Shown here: piece by piece, positions 44,372 through 53,042 of the stretch | Position numbering within the stretch: the first letter of the stretch is position 1 | Layout: each line of letters starts with the position of its first letter | Origin: Sphingomonas_E sp042693015 | GTDB lineage: Bacteria > Pseudomonadota > Alphaproteobacteria > Sphingomonadales > Sphingomonadaceae | Direction: 5' to 3' | Length of the DNA: 64,000 bases | NCBI RefSeq assembly: GCF_042693015.1 | Contig: NZ_CP170544.1 | Coordinates: 744,001 to 808,000, forward strand | Position numbers and translations under genes: made by a program | The notes under the pieces: generated by a model | What the model saw: only the letters and a program-made list of their open reading frames with translations | The model's database searches: none | Told to the model about the DNA's origin: nothing

Positions 44372-46425
44372 AAGCGGGCCTCCAGCCCGATGCCGACCTC
44401 CCGCGGATCGCCTGCGGTGCCGAAGGACGGCGTGAAAAGATAGGTAAGGTAGAAATTGTCGAACAGGTTGCGGGCATAGCCGAAAAGCGTGATCCGCCCC
44501 CAGCTATAGGCGGCGCGGGCATCGACGATCGTCGCGCCGGCGATATGCCGTGCGGTCGTGTTGGCATCGTCGCTGAAATATCCACTGTTGAGCCGCGCTT
44601 GCGTTGACAGGCTGAGTCCATCCATCGGCCACCATTCGGCCGACGCGGCCGCGGTGAAGTTGGGTGCGCGCTGAAATTCCCGCCCGAGGATCGGATCATC
44701 GGGAAGCTGGGTTTGCTTGATCCGTGTCTGAAGCAGGCCGACGCCCGCGCCAATCGAGAAGCGGCGGGCCGCGCGCCAGTTCAGTTCAAGCTCGGCCCCA
44801 TAGCTTTCGGCGCGTGGCGCGTTGGCGGTTTCCTGGGTGATGATCGGGATGTTGTCTGGCGGCACGAAGCGGACATTCTGGGTACGCTGGGCGTCGCGAA
44901 TGTCGTTGTAGAAGATGTTGGCGGTGATCGTGCCCCGACCGCCATCGAAGCTGCCGCGCGCGAAGAATTCGTAATTCCACAGCCGTTCTGCGACGAATTC
45001 GTCCTGCGCGGCGGTCCTGAGATTGATGGTCGTGCCGCCGGGATTATAGGCGCGCTGCGCCATGATGCCGATCGTCTCGCCGTCCATCACGTCCCAGGCG
45101 ATCGATATTTTCGGAAGCCAGGCGCTGAACGTCCGGTCGTAATCGAGCAGGACGGGTGAGCCGGGCGCACGCAATTGCCCGTCACGATCCTGCCGGTCGC
45201 GCTGGTAGCGGAGCCCGGCGATGATCTTGATCGCGGATGCGGGCCGCCAGCTTGCTTCGCCAAAGAAACCGAGGCTGGTCTGTCGATCGGTGAAGTCGCC
45301 GAGACCCAGGCCGAGGCCGGTGACATCGATCGACTGACGCTGGCGCACGTTCAGCCAATGCACGCCGCCGGTCGCTTCGACAGGCGCGTCGTCCGGGCGC
45401 CAGTCGAGCACGCCTTCGGCCGAGAAGTCCTGCGAGTCCACCTGTGTGCGGCCTAGCCCTGGCAGGCCGAACCGTTTGCTCAGCACATCGCCCCAGGACA
45501 GGGTGGCCCGCGAGGTGAGGCCGGCGGCCAATCGATAATCGATCAGGCCGGTCAGCGAGTCCGATCGGATGCGATAGACGCCGTTGGTGCGTTCCGGCGC
45601 GGGCATCTCTCTGTCGCGGAACGGCGCGGTCACGCCTTCGAACTGCGGCGCCTGCGATTCGGCGTGGACATAGAATGCCTGGATGCGCAGGCCGGGAAGC
45701 GCCGACGGCTCGGCAAGCAGCTTCACGCGACCGATGCCGGCATCGTCATGGTCAAGGCTGGCGCCGACTATCGCATCCGCCATCTCGCTCGAATTGCGCG
45801 CGCGGCGGATGTCGCCGGACAGGCGTATGGCCAGTTCGTCCGCCACGATCGGGCCGGATACAACCGCCGATCCTTGCAGCGTTCCATAATTGCCGGCGAG
45901 CGCCCGGGCGCGGCCTTCCCATCGATAGGTGGGATCGGCGGTGTTGATGAAGATCGCGCCGGCTATCGAATTGCGGCCCTGCGTCGTCGTTTGCGGGCTG
46001 CGATACACTTCGACCTGATCTGCATCCCAGATCGAATTGGCGCCGAAGACATATTCGTAATAGCCGAGCGCGCGGCCATCGACCTGCAGCGTCACGCGTG
46101 GCCGCGTGCCGCCCAGGAAGGCGGAAAGCTCACGCAGAACTCCAGTCGAATCCTGCCCCCGTATCGCCACGCCCTCGGTGCCCGATCCCTGCTGGAGATT
46201 GGGAATACGCGCCAGCAACTGATCGATCCGGTCAGGCGCTGCCATCGCGTCGATATCTTCGCCGGTGACGACAGCGACGCTCGATGCGGTTTCGGCAATC
46301 GTCCGCGACACGCGTTCGCCGGTGACGATGATGTCGGCGAGGGGCGGCTGAGCGGCGGACTCTGCCTCGGCGAGATCGGGCGCGAGCAGCGCCAATGATG
46401 CACAGCACGCCTGTCCCATTCGCAT
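44368..46425 (-). CDS. TonB-dependent outer-membrane receptor
   Basis: 685 residues from ATG 46425, which has GGGAGGG 8 nt upstream. A short signal peptide ends near AEAESAAQ, then a TonB-box-like ADIIVTGERVSRTIAET, the plug (VEVYRSPQTTTQGRNSIAGAIFI) and a beta-barrel ending REVGIGLEARF. Distinct in sequence from the receptor at 38790. It sits just downstream of the SDR that begins the catabolic island, with 97 bp between, so it may import the island's substrate; this is inference from position only. Confidence 0.92.
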   Translation of the reverse strand: MRMGQACCASLALLAPDLAEAESAAQPPLADIIVTGERVSRTIAETASSVAVVTGEDIDAMAAPDRIDQLLARIPNLQQGSGTEGVAIRGQDSTGVLRELSAFLGGTRPRVTLQVDGRALGYYEYVFGANSIWDADQVEVYRSPQTTTQGRNSIAGAIFINTADPTYRWEGRARALAGNYGTLQGSAVVSGPIVADELAIRLSGDIRRARNSSEMADAIVGASLDHDDAGIGRVKLLAEPSALPGLRIQAFYVHAESQAPQFEGVTAPFRDREMPAPERTNGVYRIRSDSLTGLIDYRLAAGLTSRATLSWGDVLSKRFGLPGLGRTQVDSQDFSAEGVLDWRPDDAPVEATGGVHWLNVRQRQSIDVTGLGLGLGDFTDRQTSLGFFGEASWRPASAIKIIAGLRYQRDRQDRDGQLRAPGSPVLLDYDRTFSAWLPKISIAWDVMDGETIGIMAQRAYNPGGTTINLRTAAQDEFVAERLWNYEFFARGSFDGGRGTITANIFYNDIRDAQRTQNVRFVPPDNIPIITQETANAPRAESYGAELELNWRAARRFSIGAGVGLLQTRIKQTQLPDDPILGREFQRAPNFTAAASAEWWPMDGLSLSTQARLNSGYFSDDANTTARHIAGATIVDARAAYSWGRITLFGYARNLFDNFYLTYLFTPSFGTAGDPREVGIGLEARF

Positions 46426-46521
46426 GGCCGGACCCTCCCCCGCGCTGACGCGATAAAGGCCGTGCGAAGGGGCTCTGGCAAGGGGCATCGTCAGGGTGGG
46501 GCCGTCACACCCGCCTCATGG

Positions 46522-47271
46522 TCACCCCATCGTTTCGCCATTGTCGATGACGATATGGGTGCCGTTGATCTGCTTGCCTTTGTCGGAGGCAAGGAAGACG
46601 ACGAGGTTTGCCACGTCCTCGGGCTTGCCCTGACCTTGTCCCTGGATCTGGGCGAGGCCCGCTTCTTCGGGCGGTAGCTGGGCGATCGCGGAGGCCGTCA
46701 TCGGCGTGTCGTGCGCTCCCGGCACCAGCGCATTGCAGCGGATGCCATAGCCCTTTTCCTGGCAATGGACCGCGATCGAGCGCGTGATCGACAGGATCGC
46801 GCCCTTGGCCGCGGTATAGGCCGGGATCACGCCCACGCCCTTGATCGCCGCGACCGACGACATGTTGATGATTGATCCGCCGTCGCCCGATCGTGCCATC
46901 AGCGGGATGGCGTGGTGGCAACCCAAGAAGGTGCCGTCGGCCATCACCCGCATATGGAGTTGCCAGTCGGCGAAGCTGCAATCCTCGATCGAGGCGAAGC
47001 GGACCAAGCCGGCATTGTTGACCAGCACGTCGAGCCGCCCGAACTCTCGATCGACACGGGCGATCACATCGCGCCAGCCATCATCGCTGCTGACATCATG
47101 CTGGATGAAGATCGCGCCGGGAATGCTGGCGGCGACCTGCTCGCCAAGCTCCGCCTTCACGTCGGTCAGCACGACGCGGGCGCCTTCCGCGGCCAGTGCG
47201 CGTGCGTCCGCTTCGCCCAGTCCCTGCGCGGCGCCCGTCACCAGCGCCACCTTGCCGTCCAGCAATCCCAT
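46522..47271 (-). CDS. Short-chain dehydrogenase/reductase
   Basis: 249 residues, Rossmann fold. It has the classical SDR motifs TGAAQGLG (cofactor), Asp in TDVKAE suggesting NAD preference, NNAG, the catalytic Ser in NMSS, YTAAK (Tyr and Lys), and PGAHDTPM. It oxidises or reduces a secondary alcohol/ketone. It diverges from the Rieske oxygenase operon across 167 bp that contain a lux-box-like dyad, so it likely belongs to the same pathway. Confidence 0.92.
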   Translation of the reverse strand: MGLLDGKVALVTGAAQGLGEADARALAAEGARVVLTDVKAELGEQVAASIPGAIFIQHDVSSDDGWRDVIARVDREFGRLDVLVNNAGLVRFASIEDCSFADWQLHMRVMADGTFLGCHHAIPLMARSGDGGSIINMSSVAAIKGVGVIPAYTAAKGAILSITRSIAVHCQEKGYGIRCNALVPGAHDTPMTASAIAQLPPEEAGLAQIQGQGQGKPEDVANLVVFLASDKGKQINGTHIVIDNGETMG

Positions 47272-47318
47272 CCGCTTTCTCCCTTGGCGGACAGGCTAGC
47301 GGAGCAAGCGGGCAGGGC

Positions 47319-47340
47319 CGCCTGCCACTTCCCACAGGCG
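47319..47340. promoter_or_regulatory. Lux-box-like dyad CGCCTG-N10-CAGGCG
   Basis: CGCCTG (47319-47324) and CAGGCG (47335-47340) are perfect inverted arms with a 10-nt spacer, the geometry of LuxR-type operators (ACCTG-N10-CAGGT). It lies in the divergent promoter between the SDR and the Rieske oxygenase operon. Similar sites flank the LuxR-type gene at 61 kb. Confidence 0.5.
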
Positions 47341-47438
47341 CACTAGCAGAAAGCCGAGTTTGCCGGATTTGGGCGGCTTGTAGAGTTGTCCAGGATCGAT
47401 CGACTCCCGGCAAACGGGAAGCAGGAGGAGCGTCCCCG

Positions 47439-48761
47439 GTGACGAAGGAACATTTTCTCGGCCGCACGCTGGAAGCCTATGATCCGCCCGTCCGCGGCGA
47501 CCGGATCACCGGCGAACGTTATTATTCGCCGGAATGGGCGAAGGCGGAGTGGAAGCACGTCTTCACCAAGATCTGGCACATCGGCGGCCTGCTCGCCGAT
47601 CTCGAGGAACCGGGTGACTGGATCACCCATAATATCGGCCGCGACAGCGTCTTCATGATCCGTCAGGACGACGGATCGATCCGCGCCTTCTTCAACGCCT
47701 GCGTCCATCGCGGCAACCGGCTGCTCTGGTCCGACGTGGGATCGAGCGAGCGGATCACCTGCTCCTACCATGGCTGGCAATATGGCAAGGACGGCACGCT
47801 CGTCTTCGCGCAGGATGCCGAGGATTTCCCGAACGGCAACCCCTGCGGCAAGGCCCACCTGACCGAGATTGCTTGCGACACCTGGGGGCCGTTCGTGTGG
47901 TTCAACATGAACCTCACCGCCCAGCCGCTCCACGAATGGCTGGCGCCGCTGCCCGAACAGCTTGCCGGCTATCGCATGGAAACGATGACCAAGGTGCTAG
48001 ACGTGCGCTGCATCGTGCCGTGCAACTGGAAGATCATCCGCGACAATTTCAACGAGAGCTATCATCTGCCGACGCTCCACCCCGAGCTCGCGAGCTTCAT
48101 CGACGACGAATATACCGACACCAGCTTCGAAATGTATCCGAGCGGGCATAACCGCATGGTGCAGAAGGGATCGCACCCGTCGAAACGGCTCGATTATCCG
48201 GATGCGATGCAGCCGCTGGTCGAGGATGAGCTGCGCAACTGGGGCCTCGACCCCGCTGATTTCGAAGGACGGGTGACCGAGGCGCGCCCCGCCATCCAGC
48301 AGGCCAAGCGCCGGCTGGGGCCGGAGCGCGGCTGCCATCATTTCGAGACGATGACCGACAGCCAGCTCACCGATTATTATCACTACACGCTCTGGCCCAA
48401 CACGACGATCACGATGAGCCCGGACGGCTTCCAGATCCTCCGGTCGGAACCGCACCCGACCGACCCGGAAAAGTGCATCTTCGATCACTGGTATCTGATG
48501 CCACCGATGAAGGACCGGACCGAGGTGGTGACGCCGGTGGGGATGCGTCCCTTCGCCCATGCCGAGCGCGAGACCGTGATCTACGGCGAAGCGACGCTCG
48601 GCTACGTCGCGGATCAGGATATGTCCGTCGCGGTCGGCCAGCAGCAGGGGCTGCACAGCATGGGCTATAAGGGCGGGATCATCTCCGGCCAGGAAAAGCG
48701 CATCCAGCGTTTCCACGAGTTGCTGAACGATGCCTGCGGCATCCATGGTGAGATCGAATGA
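47439..48761 (+). CDS. Rieske non-heme iron oxygenase, large (alpha) subunit
   Basis: 440 residues. The N-terminal Rieske domain has ligands Cys88, His90, Cys108 and His111 (ACVHRG and CSYHGW). The catalytic domain holds the mononuclear iron site with His209 and His214 in DNFNESYHLPTLH and the bridging Asp202. The family hydroxylates aromatic or alicyclic rings or demethylates, using O2 and electrons from a ferredoxin and reductase; neither partner is encoded in the window. The start is GTG 47439, 8 nt after AGGAGGAG; the open frame upstream is not family-like. First gene of an operon with the SnoaL-like protein and two SDRs. Confidence 0.93.
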   Translation: MTKEHFLGRTLEAYDPPVRGDRITGERYYSPEWAKAEWKHVFTKIWHIGGLLADLEEPGDWITHNIGRDSVFMIRQDDGSIRAFFNACVHRGNRLLWSDVGSSERITCSYHGWQYGKDGTLVFAQDAEDFPNGNPCGKAHLTEIACDTWGPFVWFNMNLTAQPLHEWLAPLPEQLAGYRMETMTKVLDVRCIVPCNWKIIRDNFNESYHLPTLHPELASFIDDEYTDTSFEMYPSGHNRMVQKGSHPSKRLDYPDAMQPLVEDELRNWGLDPADFEGRVTEARPAIQQAKRRLGPERGCHHFETMTDSQLTDYYHYTLWPNTTITMSPDGFQILRSEPHPTDPEKCIFDHWYLMPPMKDRTEVVTPVGMRPFAHAERETVIYGEATLGYVADQDMSVAVGQQQGLHSMGYKGGIISGQEKRIQRFHELLNDACGIHGEIE

Positions 48762-49159
48762 GCGAGTGGGAGGACCGCGTCGCCATCAATGACGCGCTCG
48801 CCCGCTATGCCGACGGGGTGAACCGCCGCGACGTCGATCTGTGGGGCGGATCGTGGGACGAGGACGCCCAATGGGTGCTGTTCGATCCGGAACCGGTGAA
48901 GGGCCGGGATGCGATCGTCGCCGCATGGAAGCAGGCGATGGAGGGCTTTCCCTTCGTCGTCATGTACGTCTCGCAAGGCAGCGTCGCGATCGACGGAGAA
49001 CGCGCCGAGGGCCGATCCTACAGCAGCGAGGTGGCGGAGACTGCCGACGGCAAGAAGATGCGCGTCTACGGCACCTATGAAGACGAATATCGCAAGCGGA
49101 ACGGCACATGGGGCTTTTCCTCACGCAAGTTCACCATCCTCCGCATGGAGGAATATTGA
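48758..49159 (+). CDS. SnoaL-like (NTF2-fold) protein, possible oxygenase partner
   Basis: 133 residues, cone-shaped alpha+beta NTF2/SnoaL fold: an N-terminal helix INDALARYADGVNRRDVDLWGGSW, a central GRDAIVAAWKQAM and C-terminal beta strands. Ring-hydroxylating oxygenase beta subunits, limonene-type epoxide hydrolases and ketosteroid isomerases share this fold. The start overlaps the Rieske alpha stop by 4 bp, so it may be the small structural subunit or act on the oxygenase product. No catalytic signature decides between these. Confidence 0.8.
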   Translation: MSEWEDRVAINDALARYADGVNRRDVDLWGGSWDEDAQWVLFDPEPVKGRDAIVAAWKQAMEGFPFVVMYVSQGSVAIDGERAEGRSYSSEVAETADGKKMRVYGTYEDEYRKRNGTWGFSSRKFTILRMEEY

Positions 49160-49188
49160 CCGCCTGAACCGCGGGGAGAGGACATAAT

Positions 49189-49950
49189 ATGGGACGGCTC
49201 GACGGCAAGGTCGCGGTGATATTGGGCGCTTCGGATGAGCGCAGCATGGGTGCAGCAACGGCGAGGCTTTTTGCGGCGGAAGGCGCGAAACTCGTGCTCG
49301 CCGCGCGCCGCAAGGAGGCGGTGGAAGGGGTCGCCGCGAAGCTTGGCGCGGTGGGTGTCGCCTGCGACATCACGAAGGAGGAGGATCTCGCCGCGCTCGC
49401 GAAGACGGCGCTCGACACCTATGGCCGGCTGGATGCGGCGGTGAACTATGCCGGCATCGACATCGGCGAGAGCATCCTGGAATCCACGCCCGAAGGCTTG
49501 CGGGCATCGAGCGACGTCCATTTCGTCGGCACCGTGCTGTTCATGAAGCAGATGGCGCTGGCGATGAAGCACGGCGGGTCGATCGTCACCACCTCCTCGC
49601 TCACCGTGCTGGCGCAGGCGCCGGGCTATGCGGCCTATGCCGGCGCCAAGGGCGGCGCGGACGTGGCGGTGCGGGTCGCCGCCAACGAACTTGGCGAGCG
49701 CAACATCCGCGTCAACAGCATCGTCCCCGGCTTCACCAAGACCGCGATGACCGAGGGCCATTTCGGCGTCGAGGCGGTGACGCGGGCGTTCATCAAGGAA
49801 ATGCCGCTCGGCCGCTTTCCGACCGTGGAGGATGTCGCCCAGGTCGCCTTGTGGCTCGCCAGCGACGAGGCTTTTGTCACCGGCCAGCGTATCGACATCA
49901 CCGCCGGCCAGGCGCTCCGCCGCGTGCCGTTGGCGAGCGAATTCGCCTGA
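49189..49950 (+). CDS. Short-chain dehydrogenase/reductase
   Basis: 253 residues. It has a Rossmann motif (GASDERSMGAAT, a variant of TGxxxGxG), then Arg in AARRKE after beta-2, hinting at NADP. The catalytic Ser is in TTSS and Tyr/Lys in YAGAK, with PGFTKTAMTEG. AGAGGA lies 7 nt before the ATG. Second enzyme-type gene of the Rieske operon, and a likely dehydrogenase for the diol or alcohol made by the oxygenase. Confidence 0.92.
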   Translation: MGRLDGKVAVILGASDERSMGAATARLFAAEGAKLVLAARRKEAVEGVAAKLGAVGVACDITKEEDLAALAKTALDTYGRLDAAVNYAGIDIGESILESTPEGLRASSDVHFVGTVLFMKQMALAMKHGGSIVTTSSLTVLAQAPGYAAYAGAKGGADVAVRVAANELGERNIRVNSIVPGFTKTAMTEGHFGVEAVTRAFIKEMPLGRFPTVEDVAQVALWLASDEAFVTGQRIDITAGQALRRVPLASEFA

Positions 49951-49964
49951 AGGGGGAGGGGTTT

Positions 49965-50765
49965 ATGGGACGGTTACAAGGCAAACGCGCCCTCGTCGTC
50001 GGCGCTGCCGGCCGCGACAATATGGGCCAGGTCATCGCCCGCCGCTTCGCTGCTGAGGGCGCGAAGGTCGCGGTCGCGGGGCGGCATCGCGATGTGCTCG
50101 AAACGCTCGCGGCCGAAATCGGCGGCGTCGCCGTCGAAGGCGACATGGGCGAGCGGGCCAGCATTGACGCGATGGTGGCCGCCGCGGACGCGGGGCTGGG
50201 TGGCCTCGATATTGCCGTCAACGCGACCGGCTGGGGGCTGCTTAAACCCTTCCTGGAAACGACCGAGGAGGAGATGGATCGCATGTATGCGCTCCAGCTT
50301 CGCGGGCCGTTCCAGCTTTTCCAGGCCCTGATCCCGCGGATGGGCAAGGGCGCGTCGATCATTCAGATCAGTTCCGCCACGGCGACGATCCTGTTCCACG
50401 ATCACTATGCCTATATGGCGACGAAGGCGGGCACCGATCATCTGATCCGCGCGCTCGCCAATGAATTCGGGCCGCAGGGCATCCGCCTGAATTCGATTTC
50501 GCCGGGTGTGACCGAGACGCCGATGACGGCGGAGGCGGGATCGGTTCCCGGCGTGATGGACGCCTTCGCCACCGGCTATCCGTTGGGCCGCATCGGCACC
50601 AAGGACGATATTGCCGCCGGCTGCGTCTTCCTCGCCAGCGACGAATGCTTCATGACCGGCCAGAACCTGCAGGTGAATGGCGGCCTCACGCTGCGCCGAA
50701 ATCCCAACAAGGAGGAGATCGAGGCGTCAGTAGCGCGGGCCATGTCGACCTCCGCCGCGGCCTGA
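49965..50765 (+). CDS. Short-chain dehydrogenase/reductase
   Basis: 266 residues, homologous in outline to the preceding SDR. Cofactor segment VGAAGRDNMGQVIARRFAAEG, Arg in AGRHRDV after beta-2, Ser in ISSATA, Tyr/Lys in YMATKAGTD, PGVTETPMTAE. The ATG at 49965 follows an AGGGGGAGGGG ribosome site and comes 14 bp after its neighbour. The two adjacent SDRs differ enough to be separate steps rather than a recent duplication. Confidence 0.91.
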   Translation: MGRLQGKRALVVGAAGRDNMGQVIARRFAAEGAKVAVAGRHRDVLETLAAEIGGVAVEGDMGERASIDAMVAAADAGLGGLDIAVNATGWGLLKPFLETTEEEMDRMYALQLRGPFQLFQALIPRMGKGASIIQISSATATILFHDHYAYMATKAGTDHLIRALANEFGPQGIRLNSISPGVTETPMTAEAGSVPGVMDAFATGYPLGRIGTKDDIAAGCVFLASDECFMTGQNLQVNGGLTLRRNPNKEEIEASVARAMSTSAAA

Positions 50766-50768
50766 ACC

Positions 50769-51566
50769 ATGGCCAAACGCCACGCCATCGCCATGGCGTC
50801 GGGCATCATGCCGGAAGCGACCCCGCTCCAGCTCGTCGAGGCGGCTGCGCGCGCGGGGTTCGACTTTGGCGGCATGTGGATCGAACCCGACGACTGGACC
50901 ATCCAGACGACGCGCGACGTTAAGGCGGCGCTGCGTGACGCAGGCCTGAAGCTGCTCGATGTCGAGGTCGTCTGGATCAAGCCCGGCCCGCACAACCCGG
51001 ATCATGACCGTATTGTCGAGATCGGGGCAGAGTTGGGCGCGCGCAATGTGCTGTGCGTCTCCAGCGATCCCGATCGCTCCGCCACGCGCGACAAGCTCGG
51101 CCGGTTGATCGATCTCGGCCACCGCGCCGGCATCCGCGTCAATCTGGAATTCGGGCTGTTCACCGAGGTCAAGACGATCAACGCGGCAAGCGCGCTGCTG
51201 CAGGAACTGGACCTGCCGGCCGCGGGCCTGCTCGTCGATGCGCTCCACTGGGCGCGATCGGGCGGCACGCTGGAGGACATCGCCGCGCTGCCGTCACGCT
51301 GGCTGAGTTACGCGCAATTCTGCGACGCGCCGGAGCAGGGGCCGGACCCCAGGGATGATGCGGCCATCCTGGAGGAAGCCATCGACGGACGGATGTTCCT
51401 CGGCGAAGGCGGCCTGCCCCTGCGTGGCCTCGCGGCGGCGCTGCCCGCGACCTTGCCTTTCGCGATCGAGCAACGGTCCAAGCCGCTACGGGACGATTAT
51501 CCTGATCTCAACGAGCGGGCGAAGGTTGTGCTGGAACGCAGCCGTGCGTTTCTGGAAGGGGCGTAG
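50769..51566 (+). CDS. Xylose isomerase-like TIM-barrel protein (sugar phosphate isomerase/epimerase family)
   Basis: 265 residues. It is an AP-endonuclease-2-like TIM barrel, by EAAARAGFDFGGMWIEPDD at strand 2, KLLDVEVVWIK, GIRVNLEFGLFTEVKTI (metal Glu), LLVDALHWARSGG (Asp-x2-His) and SYAQFCDA. Family members isomerise, epimerise or dehydrate sugars and polyols, or open lactones. It comes 3 bp after the SDR and ends the plus-strand operon. The exact reaction is not recognisable. Confidence 0.82.
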   Translation: MAKRHAIAMASGIMPEATPLQLVEAAARAGFDFGGMWIEPDDWTIQTTRDVKAALRDAGLKLLDVEVVWIKPGPHNPDHDRIVEIGAELGARNVLCVSSDPDRSATRDKLGRLIDLGHRAGIRVNLEFGLFTEVKTINAASALLQELDLPAAGLLVDALHWARSGGTLEDIAALPSRWLSYAQFCDAPEQGPDPRDDAAILEEAIDGRMFLGEGGLPLRGLAAALPATLPFAIEQRSKPLRDDYPDLNERAKVVLERSRAFLEGA

Positions 51567-51605
51567 GGCTGCGCAAGTAGTTTCACACTCACGACCCATT
51601 GAATC

Positions 51606-51697
51606 GTCACCCCAGCGGAGGCTGGGGTCCATGGCTATCGCGGCAAAAGCCGTCGTATGTGGATAGAGCCATGGATGCCAGCCTCCGCTGGCATGAC
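51606..51697. repeat. Inverted pair of REP-like hairpins
   Basis: Two 31-nt units face each other. Unit A (51606-51636) is GTC, stem ACCCCAGC/GCTGGGGT with loop GGAG, then CCATGGCT. Unit B (51667-51697) read on the minus strand is GTC, stem ATGCCAGC/GCTGGCAT with loop GGAG, then CCATGGCT. The flanks and loop are identical while stem positions differ by complementary changes. CGGC-AAAA-GCCG lies between. Units in the 345-bp gene-free stretch 51567-51911 follow the isomerase operon and precede the 3' end of the PhyH gene; they may act as terminators. Confidence 0.85.
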
Positions 51698-51725
51698 GAT
51701 TATGTGGGGGAGGCGGGCGCTCCAA

Positions 51726-51852
51726 TCCTCCCCGAGCTTGTCTCGGGGAGGGGGACCATGCGTAGCATGGTGGAGGGGCAATTCCACCGTCGCGACTACC
51801 CCTCCACCACCCTTCCGGGTGGTCCCCCTCCCCAAGACAAGCTTGGGGAGGA
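51726..51852. repeat. 127-bp palindromic repeat with nested hairpins
   Basis: Left arm 51726-51778 and right arm 51799-51852 are imperfect inverted repeats of ~53 nt. Each arm holds two hairpins. Left: CCCCGAG/CTCGGGG (loop CTTGT) and ACCATGC/GCATGGT. Right, on the minus strand: CCCCAAG/CTTGGGG (same loop) and ACCACCC/GGGTGGT. Stem differences preserve pairing. No coding sequence is believable here, although short frames exist. Confidence 0.85.
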
Positions 51853-51911
51853 TCTTGATCCCCTTTCCCTCGATGGCCGACATTTGAGCGGCAGTTAGTT
51901 ACCGGCGTCAC

Positions 51912-52754
51912 CTACGCCATCCACACCACCGGACAATCCGCATGATCGAGCACCGCGCCTTCCGCCACCTCTTCATGGTGCGGCTTGCGCGGGGCGCCGC
52001 GACGGAGTTTGTAGCGGGCATCGTCGCCGCAATAGCGGACGGACATCGCCCGCCTGCGCATCGTCGCCGAATGGTTGCCGTCGGCCCCGTGTAAGGTCCG
52101 GGCATGATGGATGGTGATGTCGCCGGGCTCGGTGTCGAAGCATAATATCTCGGCGTCGCGGCGATCGGCATGGAGATCGGGGACGATCTCGCCCTCCGTA
52201 TCGGGCATCGCGTCGGTCGACACGAAGAAATTGGGACGGAACAGCTTGCGCGACAGATGGCTGCCGCGGACGAACTGCAAGGCGCCGGTTTCGCGCTTCA
52301 CCGGATCGAGCGGCACCCATGTCGTGCAGATCTGGCTGCCTTCGACATGGAAATAGGAAAGATCCTGATGGAAGGCGGTCTTCTCGATCGCCCCCGGCTC
52401 CTTCACCAATATGCTGTCTTCATAGAGATTGATGCGCGACGCCCGCAGCAATTGCCCGGCAATGGCGGGCAAAGGGGATTCGCAGGCGAAGCGGCGGCAG
52501 GCCTCGTCGACCTTCCAATGATCGGTGCCGCCGTAGAAATGCGCCTTCGGTTTCCGCTTGCCCGTCTCCGGCCGTTCCGCGCCAAAGGCTGAGAGGCTGA
52601 ACGCGGCATCCGATGCCAGATAGCGCTCGACGCCTTCCGCCAGCACCTCCAGCCAGGCAGGTGGCATGATCGCGCGCAGGCAGACCACGCCGTCGCGCCA
52701 GAAGGTGGCGATTTCCTCGTCGGTCACGTCCCTCAGGGCTGCTCGATCGTCCAT
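51912..52754 (-). CDS. Phytanoyl-CoA dioxygenase (PhyH) family protein
   Basis: 280 residues, Fe(II)/2-oxoglutarate oxygenase fold. The metal triad is visible as His and Asp in AFHQDLSYFH and the distal His in HHARTLHGADGNHS; Arg in MRRRAMSVRY binds 2-oxoglutarate. Such enzymes hydroxylate acyl-CoAs or small molecules. It lies alone on the minus strand between two repeat blocks inside the catabolic island, opposite in direction to the Rieske operon. A hydroxylation of a CoA or free-acid intermediate is plausible, but the substrate is unknown. Confidence 0.88.
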   Translation of the reverse strand: MDDRAALRDVTDEEIATFWRDGVVCLRAIMPPAWLEVLAEGVERYLASDAAFSLSAFGAERPETGKRKPKAHFYGGTDHWKVDEACRRFACESPLPAIAGQLLRASRINLYEDSILVKEPGAIEKTAFHQDLSYFHVEGSQICTTWVPLDPVKRETGALQFVRGSHLSRKLFRPNFFVSTDAMPDTEGEIVPDLHADRRDAEILCFDTEPGDITIHHARTLHGADGNHSATMRRRAMSVRYCGDDARYKLRRGAPRKPHHEEVAEGAVLDHADCPVVWMA

Positions 52755-52866
52755 CTTCGGCCTCCTGCCGATGATATTGCCCGATCGCGTCCTCTGGCGC
52801 GCGCATCAACGCTTCGGCCAATCGGCAATTGCTTCTCTTTTCACAGCCGAAACGGCCTGCTTCTTT

Positions 52867-53008
52867 CTCCCCTCCCTGGAAGGGAGGGGCTGGGGGTGGG
52901 TTGCGAGCGTCAGCGAGCTTCTCCGCGTGCGACACCAAGCTTCGCCAGCGGGCATCGAGCCCGCCGGCTTCGCTACCCACCCCGACCCCTCCCTTCCAGG
53001 GAGGGGAG
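52867..53008. repeat. 142-bp element with 23-bp perfect terminal inverted repeats
   Basis: Residues 52867-52889 and 52986-53008 are exact 23-nt inverted repeats, each itself a hairpin (CCCCTCCCT/AGGGAGGGG). The similarity continues inward (GGGGGTGGGTTG against CTACCCACCCC). The interior holds GCCCGCCGG-type pairing. It fills the space between the PhyH gene and the NTF2-like gene (52755-53042), which must carry both promoters. It is MITE-like in shape, but no transposase or target duplication was identified. Confidence 0.75.
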
Positions 53009-53042
53009 TGAGTATAAGTGGCGCGCAAACCGGGAGATCATC

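Noticed and set aside
51599..51898. Short open frames inside the palindromic repeats
   Set aside because: They follow the repeat structure on both strands, lack ribosome sites and have low-complexity products; the same holds for frames at 52829-53011.
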